A DNA stretch of 64,000 nt from Glycomyces tritici (GCF_030403505.1 NZ_JAUEMJ010000002.1:774786-838785), one strand, 5' to 3'. Positions 1-8,955 are shown, numbered from the stretch's first letter. Notes: generated from the letters alone by a model not told the origin. Made by a program: numbers and translations.

Positions 1-1
1 C

Positions 2-700
2 CAGGCCAACGCGGCGCTCGACCAGTTCGCGCAGCGCGAGGGCAACACCTGGCAGGTCACGTGGCTGCGCGGCACGATCTCGCTGCTCGCGGCCGACTTC
101 CACACGGCCGCAGCGCATTTCGACGCCGTCTACTCGCACCTCCCCGGAGAGCTGGCCCCGCGGCTGGCGCTGGCGGCGTGCGCGGAGATGGCGGGCCGGC
201 GGGACCTGGCCCTGCCGCACTACACGCGGATCTGGACCTGCGACCACCGGTTCGTCTCGGCCGCGTACGGCCGGGCGCGCCTGCTCGACCTCGAGGGCAA
301 CTCGACGGAGGCGATCTCGACGCTGCACCAGGTCCCGAAGACCTCGTCGCAGTACGGGATCGCGCAGACCGCGGCGATCCAGACCGCGCTGCACTCGCGC
401 ACGTCGCCGCCGTCGCTGCTGGACCTGCACCATATGGCCGGGCGGCTCGACGAGCTGAAGCTCGAGCCGCGGCGTCGGCACCTCGTGTCGACCCGCATCC
501 TCCACCTGGCGCTGGACACGGTGCTGCGCACCGGTCCCGCGCACGAGCCGCGCGTGTTCGGCGCGCAGCCGGAGGAGCGCGAGCTGCGCCTGGCGCTGGA
601 GCGGACGTACCGTGACCTCGCCCACGCCTGCACCCGCAGGGAGGACCAGGTGTACTACTTCGACCTGGCGAACGCCCACCGCCCCCGCACGATGCTGTAG
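2..700 (+). CDS. pknG: PknG-type Ser/Thr protein kinase, C-terminal TPR part (5' end outside window)
   Basis: The frame is open from the window edge and ends at 700, giving 232 residues. The text is helical, with pairs such as AARHFDAVYSHLPGELAPRLALAACAE-like segments, and corresponds to the tetratricopeptide region and C-terminal tail of PknG. The kinase and rubredoxin-like parts would lie upstream, outside the window. PknG is a soluble kinase that controls glutamate and central metabolism through FHA proteins. The next two genes encode a PP2C phosphatase and an FHA protein, so kinase, phosphatase and phospho-reader form one transcription unit, with a 12-bp gap to the phosphatase. The family assignment rests on the TPR region plus this context. 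The kinase catalytic residues cannot be seen here. Confidence 0.8.
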   Translation, partial: QANAALDQFAQREGNTWQVTWLRGTISLLAADFHTAAAHFDAVYSHLPGELAPRLALAACAEMAGRRDLALPHYTRIWTCDHRFVSAAYGRARLLDLEGNSTEAISTLHQVPKTSSQYGIAQTAAIQTALHSRTSPPSLLDLHHMAGRLDELKLEPRRRHLVSTRILHLALDTVLRTGPAHEPRVFGAQPEERELRLALERTYRDLAHACTRREDQVYYFDLANAHRPRTML

Positions 701-712
701 CGAAGGAGCCCT

Positions 713-1780
713 ATGCAGCCCTCACCCACTTTGGGCGCCGCGAAGCGTTGCACCGCTTGCGGTCTCCCCGCCGACATCGGTCGCTACTGCGAGGATTGCG
801 GTGGCGACCTGGAGGAGTTCGCGGTCCCGGCCGAGGAGGTCCCCTGGCGGTCCTCCATCGCCGTCGAGGAGAACACCGACCACCCCGGCGGCTCCGACGA
901 CCACATCTCGTTCGTGCTGCCCGGGATCGGCGCCGCGACCGACGTGGGCCACCGGCACCACTACAACCAGGACTCGATCGCGATCGCGGTCGCCGACGAC
1001 GGGCGCAAGATCGCGGTCGTCTGCGACGGCGTCTCGGGCGCATCGGACTCCGAGCGCGCGTCACTCGCAGGAGTGGAAGCGGCGGTGACGGAGATCCGCG
1101 CGGCCCTCGGCGAGGGCCTCACCGCGGAGGACGCGTCGCGCCGCGGCGTGGGCGCGGCCCACTCCGCGGTGGCCGCGGTCGGGAAGCAGTACCCGAACTC
1201 GCCGCCGTCCTCCACGTACGTCTCGGCCGTGGTCGAGGGGAACCAGGCGATCCTGTGCTGGGTGGGCGATTCGCGAGCGTACTGGGCCGGGGAGAAGGAG
1301 GCGAGGTGCCTCACAGTGGACGACACGATCCAGGCCCGCCTGGAGTACCAGGGGGTCGACCCGGCGGACGAGCGGTACAAGAACCCGTACGCCAAAGCCC
1401 TGCTCGCGTGGCTCGGGGCGGACGCGCCGAGCCTCAATCCGAACCTCCTCCGGGTGGATCTGGGCGGGGGCCATGTCGTAGTGTGCAGCGATGGTCTGTC
1501 GCGCTATTTCAATGACGATCACGACCTTCTGCCACTGCCGGACGGCAGCGTTGGCGACAAGGCGGTAGCGTTGACACGACAAGCGCTCGCCAACGGCGGG
1601 CACGACAACATCAGTGTCGCGGTGGTGGAACTCGAATCCCCCGGTTCGGTCCAGGCCGACGGTCATGCGCAGGAGCATGCCGGCCAGGACGCCTCGAACC
1701 AGGGCGACGGGTCCGCCGCGCCTCCTGGTGTCGTCAGCGAGGCCGAGTACACCCAAATGCTTGGAGGGGGACGACCTTGA
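713..1780 (+). CDS. PP2C-family Ser/Thr protein phosphatase with N-terminal zinc ribbon
   Basis: 355 residues, ATG with GAAGGAG upstream. Residues 13-29 form a four-Cys zinc ribbon (CTAC...CEDC). The PP2C fold follows: NQDSIAI with metal-binding Asp87, VVCDGVSG, the [12 protein letters not shown] strands, [11 protein letters not shown] and the C-terminal metal Asp of [13 protein letters not shown]. The metal-coordinating aspartates are present, so it should be an active Mn/Mg-dependent phosphatase that removes phosphate from Ser/Thr targets, plausibly those of the adjacent PknG. The last ~45 residues are low-complexity. No membrane segment is visible, unlike PstP. The stop overlaps the TTG start of the FHA gene by 4 bp (TTGA), which implies translational coupling. 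Confidence 0.9.
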   Translation: MQPSPTLGAAKRCTACGLPADIGRYCEDCGGDLEEFAVPAEEVPWRSSIAVEENTDHPGGSDDHISFVLPGIGAATDVGHRHHYNQDSIAIAVADDGRKIAVVCDGVSGASDSERASLAGVEAAVTEIRAALGEGLTAEDASRRGVGAAHSAVAAVGKQYPNSPPSSTYVSAVVEGNQAILCWVGDSRAYWAGEKEARCLTVDDTIQARLEYQGVDPADERYKNPYAKALLAWLGADAPSLNPNLLRVDLGGGHVVVCSDGLSRYFNDDHDLLPLPDGSVGDKAVALTRQALANGGHDNISVAVVELESPGSVQADGHAQEHAGQDASNQGDGSAAPPGVVSEAEYTQMLGGGRP

Positions 1781-2979
1781 CCTACCAGCCGACCTACGGC
1801 GGTGCCCCACAGCCGGGCGGGTACCAGTGCGCCTGCGGGGCCTTCCCGCAAGCCCAGTTCTGCGAGCAGTGCGGAACGCCCAACCCGGCGTGGCAGCAAG
1901 GCCAGCCCCCGCAGTCGCCGGCCTTCGGCCAGGGCTACGCCCCGAACGACCCGTACGGCCAGCCGCAGCAGCAGGACCCTTACGGTCAGCAGCCCGGCTA
2001 CGGGCAGCAGGACCCGTACGGCCAGCCGCAGCAGCAGGACCCCTACGGGCAACCCCAGCAGGGCTACGGCCAGCAGGACCCCTACGGGCAGCCCTCGCAG
2101 CCGCAGGACCCTTACGCCCAGCCGCAGCAGGGCTACGGGCAGCAGGACCCCTACGGCCAGCAGCAGCCCCAGCAGGGGTACGGCCAGGACCCGTACGGCC
2201 AGCAGTCCCAGCCGCAGCAGGACCCTTACGGGCAGCCGCAGCAGGGCTACGGGCAGCAGGACCCGTACGGCCAGCCGCAGCAGCAGGACCCCTACGGTCA
2301 GCAGCCCGGCTACGGCCAGCAGGACCCGTACGGCCAGCCCCAGCAGCAGGACCCCTACGGGCAACCGCAGCAGGGCTACGGCCAGGACCCTTACGCGCAG
2401 CAGGCGTACGGCGCCGCGCCGACCTCGGCCCCGCCCGGACCGCCTCCGGGCGTCCCGGCCGCGCCGTTCGGCGCCCCGACCTCCGCGCCGCCCGCGACGG
2501 CGACCGGCGGGTTCTCCATGCCGGACGCGCAGCCGAGCGACCTCGCCTCGAACTACGCCCCGCCCGGCCAGGCGGCCACCCGCTGGGGTGTCGCCGTCAC
2601 CGCCGACCAGGGCTACTTCAACAAGGTCGCGGCCTCGGACGGGGCCTCGCAGCTGCAGTACCCGTCGTTCGCGAAGCCGCGCCGCTTCCCGCTCGACAAG
2701 CCGGACCTGACGATCGGCCGCTACAGCGCCAAGCGCGGCGTCACCCCGGACATCGACCTGTCCGGCGACGTGGCCGACCCGGGTGTGAGCGCGCAGCACG
2801 CGAAGCTGTTCTCCAAGCCCGACGGCTCCTGGACGATCATGGACGTCGGCTCCTCGAACGGCACGTTCCTCAACGGCTCCGACGAGCCGCTGGCGCCGAA
2901 CGTGGAGTTCCCGGTGACCGACGGGACCTACATCAACATCGGCGCGTGGACGCGCCTGACGGTGCACTACGAGGGTTAA
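1777..2979 (+). CDS. FHA-domain protein with zinc ribbon and long DPYGQ repeat tract
   Basis: 400 residues, TTG start (1777) with GGAGGGGG 6 bp upstream, overlapping the PP2C stop. Residues 18-33 are a second zinc ribbon (CAC...CEQC), resembling the one on the phosphatase. Residues 58-212 are 14 DPY(G/A)Q units, rich in Q, G, P and Y and with no predicted fold. A Pro/Ala linker follows. The FHA domain lies at about 308-395 with the expected GR (314-315), S338/H341 and SSNGT (359-363) phosphothreonine-binding residues. The role is inferred as a phospho-Thr reader that recruits targets to the PknG/PP2C pair, similar in logic to GarA/OdhI but much longer. The gene is followed by a strong terminator. 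Confidence 0.88.
   Translation: MTYQPTYGGAPQPGGYQCACGAFPQAQFCEQCGTPNPAWQQGQPPQSPAFGQGYAPNDPYGQPQQQDPYGQQPGYGQQDPYGQPQQQDPYGQPQQGYGQQDPYGQPSQPQDPYAQPQQGYGQQDPYGQQQPQQGYGQDPYGQQSQPQQDPYGQPQQGYGQQDPYGQPQQQDPYGQQPGYGQQDPYGQPQQQDPYGQPQQGYGQDPYAQQAYGAAPTSAPPGPPPGVPAAPFGAPTSAPPATATGGFSMPDAQPSDLASNYAPPGQAATRWGVAVTADQGYFNKVAASDGASQLQYPSFAKPRRFPLDKPDLTIGRYSAKRGVTPDIDLSGDVADPGVSAQHAKLFSKPDGSWTIMDVGSSNGTFLNGSDEPLAPNVEFPVTDGTYINIGAWTRLTVHYEG
1948..2412 (+). repeat. In-gene tandem repeat encoding 14 DPY(G/A)Q units
   Basis: Degenerate units of roughly 27-39 bp encode DPYGQPQQ / [11 protein letters not shown] variants. The block formed by units 1-4 reappears almost identically as units 10-13, which shows an internal segmental duplication. 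Codons vary between copies (ccc/cct/ccg, ggc/ggg/ggt), so the protein repeat is conserved more than the DNA. Confidence 0.95.
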
Positions 2980-2990
2980 GACGCAACGGA

Positions 2991-3023
2991 GAAGGCCGGG
3001 TCCGATGGACCCGGCCTTCTTCG
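2991..3023 (+). terminator. Intrinsic terminator after the pknG-PP2C-FHA unit
   Basis: Perfect 13-bp stem (2991-3003 with 3007-3019), 3-nt GAT loop, short T-rich tail (TTCTTCG). It sits 11 bp after the FHA stop and ahead of the convergent hydrolase gene, so it may serve both strands. Confidence 0.85.
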
Positions 3024-3029
3024 TGTCGC

Positions 3030-3938
3030 CTACTCCCCCTTGGGGCTGCGCCCCTTCAAGAAGTTCCTCACCCGGGAGCTGACCGCCGGGTTCATCAGGA
3101 CCTTGCGGTGGCCCAGGCCCGTGGTCGCCATGAGCTCGGCGTTCGGCCACGCGTCCGCGAGGGCCTTGCCGTGGCGGAACGGGTTGGGCCGGTCGCCCTG
3201 GTCGTGCACGATGAGCACCGGGGCGTCGAGTTCGACGCCGCGCAGCGAGAAGTCGTCGAGCTTCACGCCCGACTTGGCCTCACCGAGCGGTACGAGCCGC
3301 TCGAAGATGCGGGGGCCGACGGGCACGATCGCGCCGATGGTGTCGTGGAAGCCCTCCTGGCCGCCGATGAACGGCGCGAGCATCGCGAACCGCACCGCGG
3401 CGGTGTCGACGCCGCTCTGGAGCAGCCCGTGCACCGAGCTGAGCGCGCCCATCGAGTGGGCCACGACGCCGTAGGGCGTGCCGAACTTCTCCAGGACCAC
3501 GTTCATGGCCTCGATGAGGTGCAGGCCGTTCGCGTGCCGGTCGCCCCACGGCCCGGCCCCGGCGTTGCCGTGGCTCGGCGCGTCGAAGGCGACGACGCGG
3601 AAGCCGGAGGCCACCAGGTTCGCCGCGATGAACTTGAAGTCGCCGGTGGAGCCGCCCCAGCCGTGCGCGAGGTAGACGAGGGGGCCCTCGCCCCAGTCGT
3701 AGCCCCACAGGTTGGTGCCGAGGCATTCGAGCTCGAACACGTGCGCACCGGCGGGGGCCTCGCCGCGCAGGCGCTTCTCCGGGCCGGCGGGGAGCCGGAA
3801 CCACAGCTCGCACAGGACCTTCGCGGCCCGCGCGGGAGCGACGCGCTCGGCGGCGGCGAAACCGGAGCGCACGTACCAAGGAGCACGAACGGTCGTGCTT
3901 TTCTTTTTCACCACGGGGGTCGGGGCAGTGGACGCCAT
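3030..3938 (-). CDS. Alpha/beta-hydrolase fold protein
   Basis: 302 residues from the ATG at 3938, chosen because AGGAAGG lies 8 bp upstream. An in-frame upstream start lacks a ribosome site. The oxyanion region is LAHGWGG (90-96), the nucleophile elbow AHSMG (Ser162), the acid lies in VHDQGD, and the catalytic His in GLGHRK. Serine esterase or lipase-like hydrolysis is expected, but the substrate is unknown. No signal peptide is seen. It lies 17 bp downstream of the TetR gene and is almost certainly co-transcribed with it, so TetR probably controls this enzyme. A copy of the TetR dyad half-sites lies inside its 5' coding region (3882-3899). Confidence 0.85.
   Translation of the reverse strand: MASTAPTPVVKKKSTTVRAPWYVRSGFAAAERVAPARAAKVLCELWFRLPAGPEKRLRGEAPAGAHVFELECLGTNLWGYDWGEGPLVYLAHGWGGSTGDFKFIAANLVASGFRVVAFDAPSHGNAGAGPWGDRHANGLHLIEAMNVVLEKFGTPYGVVAHSMGALSSVHGLLQSGVDTAAVRFAMLAPFIGGQEGFHDTIGAIVPVGPRIFERLVPLGEAKSGVKLDDFSLRGVELDAPVLIVHDQGDRPNPFRHGKALADAWPNAELMATTGLGHRKVLMNPAVSSRVRNFLKGRSPKGE
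3882..3899. promoter_or_regulatory. Possible second TetR operator inside the hydrolase gene
   Basis: AGCACGA-ACGG-TCGTGCT: the same 7-bp arms as the dyad before the TetR gene, here split by 4 bp. It is within codons 13-19 of the hydrolase (K-S-T-T-V-R-A), so coding constraint could explain part of the match. Confidence 0.35.
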
Positions 3939-3955
3939 GAGTCGGGCCTTCCTGG

Positions 3956-4537
3956 TTAACTCTGGAGACTGTCGATCAGTCGGTTGAACGCCGTCCACGC
4001 GCGGTCGGCGGCGTCAGGATAGGACAGGATGCGGCTCATCCAGTTGTAGGACAACAGGATGCCGAACACCTCCTGTGCCACCTGGAAGACGTCGGTGTCT
4101 TCGGGGAACTCGCCCTGGGCGACCGCCGTGGCGGCGATCCGGGCGAGGGACTCGAGCAGTTCGCGCTGCTCCGAGGCCATGAAGTCGTGCAGCGGCCCCG
4201 GCAGGTCGTCGAACTCCGCCGCGGCCGCCAGGAACAGGCAGCCGCCCGGATGCGAGTACCACTGCATCCAGTACTCGACGATGGCCTGCAGGCGGGTGAT
4301 CCCCCGCGGCTTCGCGAGCGCGGGCCGGATCACCTCGTCGATGAACTGCTCGCCGTTGCGCTCCATACAGGCCAGCTGGAGCGCCTCCTTCGACTTGAAG
4401 TGGGCGTACAGGCCCGATTTCGACATGTCCGCCGCCGCGGCCAGCGAGCCGATGGTCAGCCCGGAGAGCCCCGAGTAGCGGGCCATCCGGACCGCTTCGT
4501 CGAGGATCGACTGCCTCGTCATCTCGCCTTTGCGCAC
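3956..4537 (-). CDS. TetR/AcrR-family transcriptional regulator
   Basis: 193 residues. The N-terminal helix-turn-helix (about residues 8-55) reads TRQSILDEA...GLTIGSLAAAADMSKSGLYAHFKSKEAL, a textbook TetR DNA-binding domain. The rest is the all-helical ligand domain (AefR/YxaF-like pattern with FLAAAAEFDDLPG). The GTG at 4537 is preferred because RKGEMTR is usual in the family. An ATG at 4522 with AAAGG upstream is the alternative. A 14-bp perfect palindrome starts 12 bp before the GTG, indicating autorepression. The ligand is unknown, probably a substrate of the downstream hydrolase. Confidence 0.9.
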   Translation of the reverse strand: MRKGEMTRQSILDEAVRMARYSGLSGLTIGSLAAAADMSKSGLYAHFKSKEALQLACMERNGEQFIDEVIRPALAKPRGITRLQAIVEYWMQWYSHPGGCLFLAAAAEFDDLPGPLHDFMASEQRELLESLARIAATAVAQGEFPEDTDVFQVAQEVFGILLSYNWMSRILSYPDAADRAWTAFNRLIDSLQS

Positions 4538-4548
4538 GACCTAAAAAT

Positions 4549-4562
4549 AGCACGATCGTGCT
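4549..4562. promoter_or_regulatory. TetR operator candidate
   Basis: Perfect palindrome AGCACGATCGTGCT in an A/T-richer stretch directly upstream of the TetR start. The position would block transcription of the TetR-hydrolase operon. Its half-sites recur at 3882-3899. Confidence 0.65.
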
Positions 4563-4590
4563 GGAAATTCTACGGCGAGCGCTAGGGGGT

Positions 4591-4620
4591 GTTCGAGCAG
4601 TCCCGGCGGGCTGCTCGAAC
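4591..4620 (-). terminator. Terminator of the Hsp70-like/PASTA gene
   Basis: Perfect 10-bp inverted repeat (4591-4600 with 4611-4620) with a GC-rich 10-nt loop that can pair further (CCCG/CGGG), directly after the minus-strand stop at 4626. There is no U-tract, as is common in actinobacteria. Confidence 0.7.
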
Positions 4621-4625
4621 GCTCC

Positions 4626-5882
4626 TTAGACGTCGCACTCGCTCGCCTCGCCGGAATACGAGAACGTCACCGCGACCTGCTCGGACAGCGCCTGCGTCGT
4701 ACCGGGCTCGGGCGACTGCCCGATGATCTCGCAGTCCTCGTGCGACCAGTCGAAGACGCCGCGCTCCTCCCCCGACTGCGCCACGCCCGCGAAGCCCGCC
4801 TCCTCGACGGCCTGGGCGGCCTCGGCGGTCGACAGGCCCATCACGTCCGGCACGGAGCCGGTCGGCGCGCGCTCGGTCGTCGGCTGGGACTCCTCGGTCG
4901 GGTCCTCCTCCGCGCCCTGGCTCTGGGGATCCTGCACGGCGCCCCCTGGAGTCGGCGACTCCGACGGGCTCGGGCTGGCCTCCGCTGACGGCGTCTCGCT
5001 CGCCTCAGGGGAGGCGGTCGTACTCGACTCGGAAGTCGTTGCGGCGGCATCGCTCTCATCGGCGGCGACATCGTCTTCAGCGGTGTCGCCGTCCCCGAGC
5101 TGGGACCCGAACGCGGCGCCGGCGCCCACGACGACCAGCAGCGCGGCGGCCACCACGACCGCGCGGCCCTGGCCGCGGCGGCGCTTCGGGGGCTCCTGCT
5201 CATCGACGAACGGCAGCTCGCGGGTCGCCACGGGCGCGGCCTCGGCGGCGAGGACCTTCGCGTTCGGGGCGGCGAGCACCGGTTCGAGGCCGAGTCGGCG
5301 GCGCAGTGTCACGGCCGCGAGCGGCGTGCGGGCCGCGCCGCCCGCCATGAGCAGGCCCGCGAGCTCGGCGGGGTGCACGCCCGCCTCGGCGAGGGTCTCC
5401 TCCATGACGTCGGCGGTGGTCCCGACCAGCTCCTCGACGCGCGATTCGAACTCCTCGCGCGTCAGCGGCATCTTGATGTCCGCCGCGGGCAGCGTGATGA
5501 CGGTGAAGTCCTGCTTGGACAACTGCTCGCGCGCCTGCGTGATCTTCTCCAGCAGCAGGGCGCGCAGCTGCCGGTCGGCCGGTTCGGCCGGGTCGGCGAT
5601 GCGGGACCAGAGGCGGACGCCGGCGTCGGGGTGGCGGCCCGAGAGGTAGGCCAGGATCAGGCCGTCGAACTCGGCGCCGCCGATCGGCTCGGTGCGCTCG
5701 GCGACGACGACGAAACTGCTCTCGATGCGGCGGACGACGGCGGCGTGGAACGAGGAACGGCCGAGGCGGTAGACCGCGAAGGCGGCGCCGGAGGCGAGGG
5801 GTGCTCCGGTCGAACTGCTGAGACTTGCCGCGGCGGCCCCGGGGTCGATCCGGACCGATGCGGCCGGGGGGACGTTCTGCAT
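4626..5882 (-). CDS. Membrane protein: truncated Hsp70-like domain + TM + C-terminal PASTA domain
   Basis: 418 residues from ATG 5882. TAGACT lies 7 nt before it, so the start is probably leaderless. A GTG at 5945 is the longer option. Residues ~32-215 match the second half of the DnaK nucleotide domain: GGAEFDG (like GGDDFD), a REQLS segment, MPLTREEFESRV, and LLMAGGAARTPL (like GGSSRIP). The first actin-like lobe with its phosphate loop is absent. A KRRR stop-transfer and a TM segment at ~240-260 follow, then an acidic Ser/Thr/Pro linker and a PASTA domain from ~345 (VPDVMGLSTAEAAQAVEEAGF, two Cys near the end). Predicted type: cytoplasmic N, extracellular C, perhaps sensing peptidoglycan or muropeptides. 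ATP binding is doubtful. Confidence 0.75.
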   Translation of the reverse strand: MQNVPPAASVRIDPGAAAASLSSSTGAPLASGAAFAVYRLGRSSFHAAVVRRIESSFVVVAERTEPIGGAEFDGLILAYLSGRHPDAGVRLWSRIADPAEPADRQLRALLLEKITQAREQLSKQDFTVITLPAADIKMPLTREEFESRVEELVGTTADVMEETLAEAGVHPAELAGLLMAGGAARTPLAAVTLRRRLGLEPVLAAPNAKVLAAEAAPVATRELPFVDEQEPPKRRRGQGRAVVVAAALLVVVGAGAAFGSQLGDGDTAEDDVAADESDAAATTSESSTTASPEASETPSAEASPSPSESPTPGGAVQDPQSQGAEEDPTEESQPTTERAPTGSVPDVMGLSTAEAAQAVEEAGFAGVAQSGEERGVFDWSHEDCEIIGQSPEPGTTQALSEQVAVTFSYSGEASECDV

Positions 5883-6011
5883 AGCGCCGAGTCTAGGACC
5901 GTCGTATCGAACGACTTCGACCCGTCTTGATCTGTTTTGAGGCACTTACGCTGCGCAATCGAAAATATCGGCGCTCGCCCGAGCGCGCGGTCGCGCTCCG
6001 GCGGAGGACGG

Positions 6012-6050
6012 CGAAGCGGGGCCGGGAGTCGAACTCCCGGCCCCGCTTCG
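6012..6050 (-). terminator. Terminator of nrdJ
   Basis: Perfect 17-bp GC-rich stem (6012-6028 with 6034-6050), 5-nt TCGAA loop, 13 bp beyond the nrdJ stop. The loop sequence resembles a tRNA T-loop but no cloverleaf surrounds it. Confidence 0.8.
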
Positions 6051-6062
6051 CTGCAATGACCC

Positions 6063-8882
6063 TTAGCTGCAGCCGCTCGTGGCGCCGCAGCCTTCGCAGG
6101 CGTAGCAGGAGCCGGCCGGGCGCATCTTCGTGCCGCAGTTCATGCACAGCGGCGCGTCGGCGCTGCGGGCCTGGGCCGAGTTGAGGATGTCCTGGCGGGA
6201 CTTCTTCGTCTCGATCTGCACCCGCTCGGTGACGGCCTCTTCGATCGGCGCCGAGGCGCGCAGCTCCTCGAAGTCGACCTCGTGGACCTTGGAGGGGTCC
6301 TCGCCGTTGACCTCGGCGGTGCGCTCGGCGGTCGTCAGGATGCCGAGCGCCGCGCGGTCCTCGTACGGCAGGTAGTCCAGCGCCAGGCGCCGGAAGATGT
6401 AGTCCACCAGCGAGGAGGCCATGCGGATGTCCGGGTCGTCGGTCATGCCGGCGGGCTCGAAGCGCATGTTGGTGAACTTCTCGACGTACTTCTCGAGCGG
6501 CACGCCGTACTGCAGCGCGATCGAGATCGACACCGACAGCGCGTCCATGACGCCGGCGAGGGTCGAGCCCTGCTTCGACATCTTGAGGAAGACCTCGCCG
6601 AGGCCGTCGTCCGGGTAGGACGAGGAGGTCATGTACCCCTCGGCCCCGCCCACGCTGAACGAGATCGTCTGGGACGGGCGCTTCTTCGGCAGCTTGCGGC
6701 GGACCGGCCCGTGGGCGGCGACCGTCTCGACGACCTTCTCCACCGCTTCCTCGACGGCCTTGTCGATCTCCTTCTTCTTCGCGGAGAGCGGCTGGCCGAC
6801 CTTGCAGTTGTCGCGGTAGACCGCGAGGGCCTTGAGGCCGAGCTTCCAGCCCTGGAAGTAGACCTCTTCGATGTCCTCGACGGTGGCCGTCTCGGGCAGG
6901 TTGACGGTCTTGGAGACCGACCCGCTCAGGAACGGCTGCACGGCGGCCATCATGTGGACGTGGCCCATCGGCGAGATGGACCGCTCGCCCATGGCGCAGT
7001 CGAAGACGGAGTAGTGCTCCTCGGCCAGGTGCGGGGCGTCGACCACGTAGCCGTGCTCGGCGATGTAGGCGACGATCGCCTCGCGCTGCTCCTCGGTGTA
7101 GCCGAGGTTGGCGAGCGCGCGGGGCACGGTCTGGTTGACGATCTCCATGGAGCCGCCGCCGACGAGCTTCTTGTGCTTGACGAGCGCCAGGTCGGGCTCG
7201 ATGCCCGTGGTGTCGCAGTCCATCATGAACGAGATGGTGCCGGTCGGCGCGAGGACCGAGGCCTGCGCGTTGCGCCAGCCGTTGACGGCGCCGATCTCGT
7301 TGCCCTTGGCCCACTCGGCCTTCGCGGCGTCCAGGACGGTGGCGTCCACGTCGCCGAACGTGCGGACCTCGTCCGCGGCGGCGGCGTGCTTGTGCATGAC
7401 CCGCTGGTGCGGCTCGGCGTTGAGCGCGTAGCCCGCGTAAGGGCCGACGACCCCGGCGAGCTCGGCGGAGCGACGGTAGGAGACGCCGGTCATCAGCGAG
7501 GTGATGGCGGCGGCGAGCGCCCGGCCGTCCTCGGAGTCGTAGGCGTGGCCCGAGGCCATGAGCAGCGCGCCAAGGTTCGAGTAGCCGATGCCGAGCTGGC
7601 GGAAGTCGCGGGTGGTCTGCCCGATCTTCTCGGTCGGGAAGTCCGCGAAGGAGATCGAGATCTCCATGGCGGTGATGACGAACTCCACGGTCTTGACGAA
7701 CCGCTCGACGTCGAACGAGCCGTCCTCGCCGAGGAACTTCATGAGGTTCAGGCTCGCGAGGTTGCACGAGGAGTCGTCGAGGCTCATGTACTCCGAGCAC
7801 GGGTTGGACGCGTAGATCCGGTCCGTGTTGGCGTTCGTGTGCCAGTCGTTGATGATGTCGTCGTACTGGATGCCCGGGTCGGCGCACGCCCAGGCGGCCT
7901 GGGCCATCTTGCGGAACACCTCGCGGGCGTCGCGGCGGGCGATCTCCTTGCCGTCGAGGCGGCCCTTGAGGGCGTAGTCGGTGCCCTGCTCGACGGCCTC
8001 CATGAACTCGTCCGTGACGCGGACGGAGTTGTTGGCGTTCTGGTACTGGACCGAGAACATGTCGTCGCCGCCGAGGTCCATGTCGAAGCCGGCGTCGCGC
8101 AGGGCGCGGATCTTGTCCTCTTCGCGGGACTTGGTCTCGATGAAGTCCTCGATGTCGGGGTGGTCGACGTCGAGGATGACCATCTTGGCGGCCCGGCGGG
8201 TCGCGCCGCCGGACTTGATGGTGCCGGCGGAGGCGTCGGCGCCGCGCATGAAGCTGATCGGGCCGGAGGCGTTGCCGCCGGAGGAGAGCAGCTCGGCGGA
8301 GGCGCGGATCTTGGAGAGGTTGACCCCGGCGCCGGAGCCGCCCTTGAAGATCATCCCCTCTTCCTTGTACCAGTCGAGGATCGACTCCATGGTGTCGTCG
8401 ACACTGAGGATGAAGCACGCCGAGACCTGCTGCGGCGCAGCGGTGCCCACGTTGAACCAGACGGGCGAGTTGAAGCTGAAGTACTGGTGGAGCAGGAGCC
8501 AGGTGAGCTCGTCGGCGAAGATCTGGGCGTCTTCGGCGGTGGCGAAGTAGCCGTGCTTCTCGCCGGCGGCGTGGTAGGCCTGCACGACGCGGTCGATGAC
8601 CTGCTTGAGGCTGCGCTCGCGCTGCGGGGTGCCGACGGCGCCGCGGAAGTACTTCGAGGTGACGATCTGGGTGGCGTTGATGCTCCAGAACTCGGGGAAC
8701 TCGACGCCGCGCTGCTCGAAGTTGATCGAGCCGTCGCGCCAGTTGGTCATGACGACGTCGCGGGACTCCCACTGGACTTCGTCGTACGGGTGCACTCCCG
8801 GCGTCGTGAAGACGCGCTCGACCTTGAGTCCCTCGGTCTTCGGCTTCGTCGCGGTCGCTGTGGCTTTCGTGGTCTTCGGCAT
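6063..8882 (-). CDS. nrdJ: Adenosylcobalamin-dependent (class II) ribonucleoside-diphosphate reductase
   Basis: 939 residues from ATG 8882, chosen for GGGGCGAGGAA just upstream. It makes deoxynucleotides from ribonucleoside diphosphates using vitamin B12. Visible marks are NSPVWFN, the catalytic-barrel NPCSEY and SSCNLASLNL, APTGTISFMMDCDTTGIEPD and a C-terminal CMNC...CEGC zinc/thioredoxin-interacting tail. Length is typical of actinobacterial NrdJ, and no intein is seen. It lies 73 bp downstream of nrdR in the same direction, so it should share the nrdR promoter with its NrdR boxes. The enzyme needs cobalamin. The diverged CobT-like gene at 16663 may or may not be related to that. Confidence 0.97.
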   Translation of the reverse strand: MPKTTKATATATKPKTEGLKVERVFTTPGVHPYDEVQWESRDVVMTNWRDGSINFEQRGVEFPEFWSINATQIVTSKYFRGAVGTPQRERSLKQVIDRVVQAYHAAGEKHGYFATAEDAQIFADELTWLLLHQYFSFNSPVWFNVGTAAPQQVSACFILSVDDTMESILDWYKEEGMIFKGGSGAGVNLSKIRASAELLSSGGNASGPISFMRGADASAGTIKSGGATRRAAKMVILDVDHPDIEDFIETKSREEDKIRALRDAGFDMDLGGDDMFSVQYQNANNSVRVTDEFMEAVEQGTDYALKGRLDGKEIARRDAREVFRKMAQAAWACADPGIQYDDIINDWHTNANTDRIYASNPCSEYMSLDDSSCNLASLNLMKFLGEDGSFDVERFVKTVEFVITAMEISISFADFPTEKIGQTTRDFRQLGIGYSNLGALLMASGHAYDSEDGRALAAAITSLMTGVSYRRSAELAGVVGPYAGYALNAEPHQRVMHKHAAAADEVRTFGDVDATVLDAAKAEWAKGNEIGAVNGWRNAQASVLAPTGTISFMMDCDTTGIEPDLALVKHKKLVGGGSMEIVNQTVPRALANLGYTEEQREAIVAYIAEHGYVVDAPHLAEEHYSVFDCAMGERSISPMGHVHMMAAVQPFLSGSVSKTVNLPETATVEDIEEVYFQGWKLGLKALAVYRDNCKVGQPLSAKKKEIDKAVEEAVEKVVETVAAHGPVRRKLPKKRPSQTISFSVGGAEGYMTSSSYPDDGLGEVFLKMSKQGSTLAGVMDALSVSISIALQYGVPLEKYVEKFTNMRFEPAGMTDDPDIRMASSLVDYIFRRLALDYLPYEDRAALGILTTAERTAEVNGEDPSKVHEVDFEELRASAPIEEAVTERVQIETKKSRQDILNSAQARSADAPLCMNCGTKMRPAGSCYACEGCGATSGCS

Positions 8883-8955
8883 GTTCCTCGCCCCTGTCTG
8901 CTCATGCCTGGTCATGGGAATCGGATGGGTGTTCGTGCTGAGGGGTGCGGCCGCG

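Noticed and set aside
1948..2412. Repeat array as CRISPR
   Set aside because: Units are coding, in frame, unequal in length and without unique spacers.
6012..6050. Possible tRNA (loop with TCGAA flanked by a long stem)
   Set aside because: It is a single 17-bp hairpin after nrdJ. There are no D, anticodon or acceptor stems, so it is a terminator.
5893..8772. 959-codon open frame antisense to and out of phase with nrdJ
   Set aside because: Arg/Pro/Ala-rich text with no domains, as expected for a shadow frame in GC-rich DNA. The nrdJ frame has all family motifs.
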